Source: Burkholderiales bacterium Ga0077543
GTDB lineage: Bacteria > Pseudomonadota > Gammaproteobacteria > Burkholderiales > Burkholderiaceae_C
Reading direction: 5' to 3'
Assembly (NCBI GenBank): GCA_001464055.1
Contig: LNET01000100.1
Span: forward strand, 1-64,000
Length of the DNA: 64,000 nt
In this document: positions 59,490-64,000 of the stretch, in pieces
Layout: each line of letters starts with the position of its first letter
How positions within the stretch are numbered: position 1 is the first letter of the stretch
Translations under genes and position numbers: made by a program
Notes under the pieces: model-generated
Seen by the model: only the letters and a program-made list of their open reading frames with translations
What the model was told of the DNA's origin: nothing
Databases searched by the model: none

Positions 59490-60002
59490 ATGATGGCCTT
59501 CGTGAACCCCTCCACGTCAGCCCGCTCCGCCGCGGCCGGCATTCGGCGCGGGTTCACGCTGGTTGAACTGATGGTGGTGCTGCTCGTGGTCGGTGTGCTG
59601 CTGGGCATTGCCTACCCCAGCTTCGCCGAGCAAATGCGCAAGAGTCGCCGTGCCGACGCCATCGCCGCGCTGACGGCCGTGCAGCAGGCCCAGGAACGCT
59701 GGCGCGCCAACAACCCGGCCTACGCCCCCTTCAACACGGCCGCGGCCGACCTCTCGGCCAATGGCCTGATCGTGCCGAATGAAAGCCCGTCCGACTACTA
59801 CACGCTGACGATCGAAGGCCTGTCGCCCACCACCTACACCTTGTTGGCCAAGGCAAGGGAGAAAAGATCTCAGGCCAACGACTCGCACTGCACGACCATC
59901 GGCATCCGCGCCAACGCCGGCAATCTGATCTACGGTTCAGGCGCCGGCAGCATCAACTGGCAGGCCGACAACCCGGATGCCGGCAACTGCTGGTCACGTT
60001 GA
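59490..60002 (+). CDS. pilE: Type IV pilin, PilE-like
   Basis: 170 residues: RG|FTLVE (Gly21, Glu26), a long N-terminal helix, an AQERWRANNPAYA PilE-type segment and two C-terminal Cys (in DSHCTTIG and AGNCWSR) forming the usual disulfide loop. It may be the major pilin or a PilE-type minor pilin. ATG 59490 or 59493. Confidence 0.83.
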   Translation: MMAFVNPSTSARSAAAGIRRGFTLVELMVVLLVVGVLLGIAYPSFAEQMRKSRRADAIAALTAVQQAQERWRANNPAYAPFNTAAADLSANGLIVPNESPSDYYTLTIEGLSPTTYTLLAKAREKRSQANDSHCTTIGIRANAGNLIYGSGAGSINWQADNPDAGNCWSR

Positions 60003-60640
60003 TGGCAGCGACCATGCCCCAGGTGCCCGGCAGTCAGCCAAGGGGCTTCACGCTCGTCGAGCTGATGGCCGTGGTTGCCGTAGTGGCGGTGATTCTGGCG
60101 CTGGCCGCACCCAGCTTGTCCCGGCTCATCGAAATGCAGCGGTTTCGTGGCGTCCAGGCCCAGCTCGTCACCGACATGCAGTTCGCCCGCAGCGAGGCCA
60201 TCTCGCGCAACACGGTGATGCGCGTCGACTTCCGCAACACCCTCGAACTGAGCTGCTACACCCTGTACACCGCACCGTTCGTCCAGGGGGATGAGGGTCC
60301 CTGCGACTGCAGCCGGGGTGCCGGCAACGCCTGCGCCGGGATGGCCAACCGCACCGAGATCAGAACCGTGCAGATTCCCACCGGCAGCGCGGTCACGGTC
60401 AGGCCGGTTGAACCCCCGGACCAGGTGTTCACCTCGTTCGGCTTCGATCCCGCCACCGGCGGCCTGCTGTCGAATCCCAACGACGTCGGCCCCACCGCCA
60501 TCGACGACTTCCGGATCGATGTCTTCCTTGACGCCCAGCGCAAGCTGCGCACCTGGATCGAGCGCTCGGGTCGGCCCATGACCTGCCGGCCCGCCAGTTC
60601 GACCATGCCGGAGGCAGCATGCCCGATCAGGCAACCCTGA
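60002..60640 (+). CDS. fimU: Minor pilin FimU/GspH-like
   Basis: 212 residues, RG|FTLVE (Gly15, Glu20) and a GspH domain. The start overlaps the pilE stop by one base (TGATG). A second GspH-type protein beside FimT, matching the FimT/FimU pair of Pseudomonas. Confidence 0.77.
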   Translation: MAATMPQVPGSQPRGFTLVELMAVVAVVAVILALAAPSLSRLIEMQRFRGVQAQLVTDMQFARSEAISRNTVMRVDFRNTLELSCYTLYTAPFVQGDEGPCDCSRGAGNACAGMANRTEIRTVQIPTGSAVTVRPVEPPDQVFTSFGFDPATGGLLSNPNDVGPTAIDDFRIDVFLDAQRKLRTWIERSGRPMTCRPASSTMPEAACPIRQP

Positions 60641-61320
60641 GGCCTTCCCGCCAGCGCGGCATGTCACTGGTCGAGCTGATGGTGGGTGTCACCATCGGCC
60701 TGTTCATCGTCGCTGCCGCAGTCACCCTGGTGGCAGGGCAGCTGGCCGACAACCGCAAGCTCACGCTCGAACTGCAGGTGCAGCAGGACCTGCGCGCCAC
60801 GGGCGACATCATCACCAGGCAATTGCGGCGGGCGGGCTTCGCCGGGGTCGAAGGCGCCCAGAACGGCGTCTCCTCGCCAGACGGTGCGCTGCCCGCAGCC
60901 AACAACATGGCCGCGGTCGCCACCAGCGCGCCCGACTTCGACCGCGTCGACTTTTCCTACTTCTACAACGCCGGCGACAACGGGCCTTACGGCTATCGGC
61001 TCGTCAACGGGGTGATCGAAGCCCGCATGGGGGGCGCCTGGCAGCAGCTGACCGACCCCCGCACCGTGCGCGTGACCACCTTCACCATCACCCCCACGCC
61101 CGGTCTGCAGAGCCGTCTGCCCTGCCCCGTACCCTGTGCCGACGGCACGTCGAACTGCTGGCCGGAACTGGTGGTGCGCGAACTCGACATCACGATTCGC
61201 GGCGAAGCAGTGGGCAGCCCCGAGGTGATCCGCGAGATCAACAGCCGCGTGCGCCTGCGCAACGACTTCGTGCGCTTCAACGACATCGACAACCCTGGCC
61301 GGGCCTGCCCGCCGGGCTGA
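60619..61320 (+). CDS. pilW: Type IV pilus assembly protein PilW
   Basis: 233 residues, RG|MSLVE (Gly14, Glu19) and a PilW-type body (LRATGDIITRQLRRAGFAG). The start overlaps the preceding gene by 22 bp, with GGAGG 5 nt before the ATG. Minor pilin of the tip complex. Confidence 0.87.
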   Translation: MPDQATLRPSRQRGMSLVELMVGVTIGLFIVAAAVTLVAGQLADNRKLTLELQVQQDLRATGDIITRQLRRAGFAGVEGAQNGVSSPDGALPAANNMAAVATSAPDFDRVDFSYFYNAGDNGPYGYRLVNGVIEARMGGAWQQLTDPRTVRVTTFTITPTPGLQSRLPCPVPCADGTSNCWPELVVRELDITIRGEAVGSPEVIREINSRVRLRNDFVRFNDIDNPGRACPPG

Positions 61321-62747
61321 TGACTCGACCGACGCACCCAAGCAATCCCATGCGCCGCCCTCACGCCCCTGCCGCCCCACGCTCACCGCGCCGGGGTGCC
61401 GCGTCCCTGATTGTCGTGATGGTGCTGTTCTTCATCATGGCGCTGGCCGGGGCCTACAGCAGCCGAAACCTGATCTTCGAGCAGCGCACCTCGGCCAACC
61501 AGTATCGGTCGACGCAGGCCATCGAGGCCGCTGAAGCCGGTGTCGAGTGGGCGCTGGCCATGCTCAACGGCGGGCGCATCGGCGCCGACTGCCGCGAAGC
61601 CGGTGCCGCGGCCAATGCCACGAGCTTCAGGCAACGTTATCTCCAGGTGCTGAACGACGGCAGGCTTCGGCCCGTGGCCGACCCCGCCGGCATCCCCCCC
61701 GTCGCGCCTACGCCCGCCTTGCAACTGATGGCTGGATGTGTGTTCGACGGCACCGACTGGATCTGCAGTTGCCCGGCACAGAACCGGCCCGTTTTGGCCA
61801 CGCCAGCGGGTGCCGGGCCGTTCCCGGCTTTCCGGGTTCGCTTCAGCATCCACGACCCCTTCGTGCCCGACATCGGCAATCCGGTGATCACCAAACCCGG
61901 CCTGGTCATGGTCGAAGTCAACGGCTGCACGCGGCTGGACGGCCTGGGCGACAGCTGCCTGGACTTCCCGGGCTCGGCTTCCAACCAGGAAGGGCGCGCC
62001 ACCCTCCGGGTCGTGGTCGCCCTGAAGCCGGCACTGGCCTCGCTGCCCAGCGCGGCGCTGACCGTGCGCGACAGCGTGCTGGGCGGCACCCTGCAGGTCG
62101 TCAACACCGATCCCGAGGCGGGTGGCCTGACGATCCAGGCCGGTGGCACGATCAACACGGCCGACCTCTCGCTGCTGTCGGTGCCGGGTTCGACCAGCGA
62201 CTCCTTCGTCGAGGAAGAACCGCTGCTGAACGATGTCTCGCCCGTTTCGCTGAAGGTGGCCGTGCCTCCGCTGAACCCGAACCGGGTCTTCAACTGGATG
62301 TTCGGCACCCTGCCAGACACCTACCGGCTGCAGCCTGCGGCGATCGTCACCAACTGCAACGCAGGCAACTGCCGTCAGGCGCTGGCCGACCTGGCCAGTC
62401 GCAACCCCGGGCGGGTGATCTGGGTCGAAGGCGATCTGCTGCTCGATTCCGCGGGCGACATCGGCACTCTGCCCGACCCGGCCAACCCCGCCGTCGCCGG
62501 CCCGGTGCTCATCGTGACCACGGGCAACGTCATCACCACGGCCAACGCCCGGGTGTTCGGTTTCGTCTACAGCCAGTCTGGCGCCTGGACCGGCACGCCC
62601 GACATCCAGGGCGCCGCCTTCGTCGAGGGCGCGCTCGAAGCCACGGCTGCCGGCCGCGTGGTCTTCAACCGCGAAGTCCTGCTGCATCTGCAGCAGCACT
62701 CTGGATCGTTCGTCCGGGTCCCGGGCGGATGGAGGGATTTCCAATGA
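61320..62747 (+). CDS. pilX: Type IV pilus assembly protein PilX (large form)
   Basis: 475 residues, much longer than typical PilX (about 200). N-terminus RRGAASLIVVMVLFFIMAL with no Glu at +5, as usual for PilX; QRTSANQYRSTQAIEAAEAG follows. The C-terminal 300 residues are a beta-rich region (TIQAGGTINTADLSLL, VWVEGDLLL-like). The start overlaps the pilW stop (TGATG). Confidence 0.84.
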   Translation: MTRPTHPSNPMRRPHAPAAPRSPRRGAASLIVVMVLFFIMALAGAYSSRNLIFEQRTSANQYRSTQAIEAAEAGVEWALAMLNGGRIGADCREAGAAANATSFRQRYLQVLNDGRLRPVADPAGIPPVAPTPALQLMAGCVFDGTDWICSCPAQNRPVLATPAGAGPFPAFRVRFSIHDPFVPDIGNPVITKPGLVMVEVNGCTRLDGLGDSCLDFPGSASNQEGRATLRVVVALKPALASLPSAALTVRDSVLGGTLQVVNTDPEAGGLTIQAGGTINTADLSLLSVPGSTSDSFVEEEPLLNDVSPVSLKVAVPPLNPNRVFNWMFGTLPDTYRLQPAAIVTNCNAGNCRQALADLASRNPGRVIWVEGDLLLDSAGDIGTLPDPANPAVAGPVLIVTTGNVITTANARVFGFVYSQSGAWTGTPDIQGAAFVEGALEATAAGRVVFNREVLLHLQQHSGSFVRVPGGWRDFQ

Positions 62748-63991
62748 ACACGAATCGCCCTGTCCGCCTGCGTCGCGGTGTGTCTCTCATCGAAGCCGTC
62801 GTCGCGCTGGCGGTGATGGCCTTCGGCCTGGTGGCCATCGTCGGGCTTCAGGCCACGCTGCGGAGCAACGCCGACATGTCCAAGCAGCGGGCCGAAGCAG
62901 TGCGCATTGCACAAGAGGAAATCGAACGCTGGCGGGCCTTCGTCACGCTGCAGGCCGACGCCGGCGTCGACTTCACCGACATCGCCGACATGCCTGACAT
63001 CCAGACCGTCGGCCTGAATGCGAATTACACCGTCAGCCGCAGCGTGCCACAGCTGCAGGCACCGGCGCCGAAGACCGTGGCCGTCAACGTCAGCTGGGTC
63101 GACCGCACGGGCCAGACCCAGACCATCGCCCTGAACACCGCCATCGCAGGCATCTCCCCTGAACTCGCCGGAGCGCTGGTGCTGCCGCAAAACAGCGGCA
63201 GCGCCAATCGTGTGAACAATCGCCACCCGCTCATCCCGCGCAAGGCCAGGGACTTCGGCGACGGCACCAGCGGCTTCGTGCCGCCCCAGGGCGCTGGCGA
63301 GAAGGTCGCCTGGGTGTTCAACAACGTCACCGGCCTGATCGAGCGCACCTGCCTGGTCGAGGCCGACGCGTCGACGGAAACACTCAGCGCAGCCTCGGTG
63401 GCAGCCAACCTCGACAGCTGCGACACCAGCCGCACGGCGCAGTTGCTCAGCGGTCATGTGAACTTCGCCGGCTGGCAGGAACAGCCCGACGAGACCGAGG
63501 CCGAGGCCCCCACCGGCCTGCCCTTGAACCTGGACATGAAGCTCAGCCTGACGAGCACGGGTCACCCCGAACCGGCTTATGCCTGCTTCGACGACAGCCC
63601 GCAAACACCCGAGGACAGCACAGGGCCCGTGACCTACTTCTGCGCCATCTATTCGAACCAGGACCGCACCTGGTCGGGCCGGCTGCGCGTGCTGCCCCTG
63701 GCCTTCAGCGACCAGGCCAGCGAGGCCGCCTGGTCGATCGGCACCGAAGCCAGCGAGCACAAGGTCTGCCGCTACACGGTGCTGGCGGACGACGGTAGCG
63801 CCAAGTCGAAGAACAGCGCCCATCCGCTGGATTACAGCCAGGAGGGCAGTGTCCCGGGGGCGTCGCTGCGCGACCAGAACTTCCTGGTGGTCCGCGGCTC
63901 GCACAGCTGCCCGGCGGATGCCCTGACCAGCGTCGACCCGGTGAACTCGAACACCCGCGTGCACCAGAACGGCCTGCACCCCTACACCTGA
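62744..63991 (+). CDS. pilV: Type IV pilus modification protein PilV (large form)
   Basis: 415 residues, again longer than the usual 180 or so. RG|VSLIE (Gly12, Glu17), a PilV-type helix, then an extended Cys-containing C-terminal region. GGAGGG precedes the ATG, which overlaps the pilX stop as ATGA. The window ends 9 bp after its stop; a pilY1 adhesin would be expected next. Confidence 0.85.
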   Translation: MNTNRPVRLRRGVSLIEAVVALAVMAFGLVAIVGLQATLRSNADMSKQRAEAVRIAQEEIERWRAFVTLQADAGVDFTDIADMPDIQTVGLNANYTVSRSVPQLQAPAPKTVAVNVSWVDRTGQTQTIALNTAIAGISPELAGALVLPQNSGSANRVNNRHPLIPRKARDFGDGTSGFVPPQGAGEKVAWVFNNVTGLIERTCLVEADASTETLSAASVAANLDSCDTSRTAQLLSGHVNFAGWQEQPDETEAEAPTGLPLNLDMKLSLTSTGHPEPAYACFDDSPQTPEDSTGPVTYFCAIYSNQDRTWSGRLRVLPLAFSDQASEAAWSIGTEASEHKVCRYTVLADDGSAKSKNSAHPLDYSQEGSVPGASLRDQNFLVVRGSHSCPADALTSVDPVNSNTRVHQNGLHPYT

Positions 63992-64000
63992 GCACCCCTG

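Overview
The window looks like chromosome of a free-living, motile, high-GC betaproteobacterium of the order Burkholderiales (Rubrivivax/Leptothrix/Ideonella-like). The evidence is family-level: fused isobutyryl-CoA mutase, type III pantothenate kinase, the kynB-kynU-kynA and hut catabolic clusters, a PEP-CTERM exoprotein and Burkholderiales-type conserved hypotheticals. Coding is dense and ATGA/TGATG stop-start overlaps are common. I see no rRNA, tRNA, insertion sequence, prophage or CRISPR array.

Layout. 0-5.3 kb: partial icmF, coaX, a CBS protein, a lipoprotein hydrolase and two small coupled genes. 5.3-8.2 kb: tryptophan to anthranilate (kynB, kynU, kynA). 8.2-11.3 kb: class V aminotransferase and aminopeptidase P, divergent. 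11.3-13.4 kb: two tandem membrane diguanylate cyclases. 13.5-20.8 kb: histidine utilisation, hutU-hutH diverging from hutC-hutD-hutI-hutF over overlapping promoters and a palindromic operator. 20.9-29.2 kb: a TIGR03790-like lipoprotein, a split TRAP transporter (dctP apart from dctQ-dctM), a hydrolase/DUF2867 block, and a SoxC-type molybdenum sulfite/sulfane dehydrogenase with its cytochrome c. 29.4-31.4 kb: DUF853 ATPase and DUF1499.

31.4-38.2 kb is the most striking part. A photoactive yellow protein (PYP) gene is followed after 2 bp by a PAS-PAS-GGDEF cyclase and then by a PAS-GGDEF-EAL-PAS-GGDEF protein. The group has a near-consensus sigma-28 (flagellar) promoter in front, and a LytS/LytTR two-component pair follows. 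This reads as a blue-light to cyclic-di-GMP module in the flagellar regulon. Further sigma-28-like sites precede the tandem cyclases, an HDOD gene and two small membrane-protein genes; in four of these five the -10 ends 7 nt before the start codon.

38.4-51.4 kb: glnS, DUF3016, a periplasmic FKBP, DUF808, the HDOD protein, an isopenicillin-N-epimerase-like enzyme, a PEP-CTERM SGNH esterase, YgiQ, a CoxG-like protein and an ABC exporter. 51.5-53.9 kb: cobalt-type nitrile hydratase alpha, beta and activator, with a cupin and an S4 protein, closed by a clear terminator. 54-58.7 kb: ubiD, a lytic transglycosylase, glyA behind a ZTP riboswitch, and nrdR. 58.9-64 kb: type IV pilus genes (fimT, pilE-like, fimU, pilW, pilX, pilV).

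The genes group into amino-acid catabolism (Trp, His), sulfur and nitrile chemistry, and a signalling/motility set (PYP, five GGDEF domains, EAL, HDOD, LytTR, pili) that plausibly couples light to surface behaviour. All functional calls rest on motifs read by eye; no database search was run.
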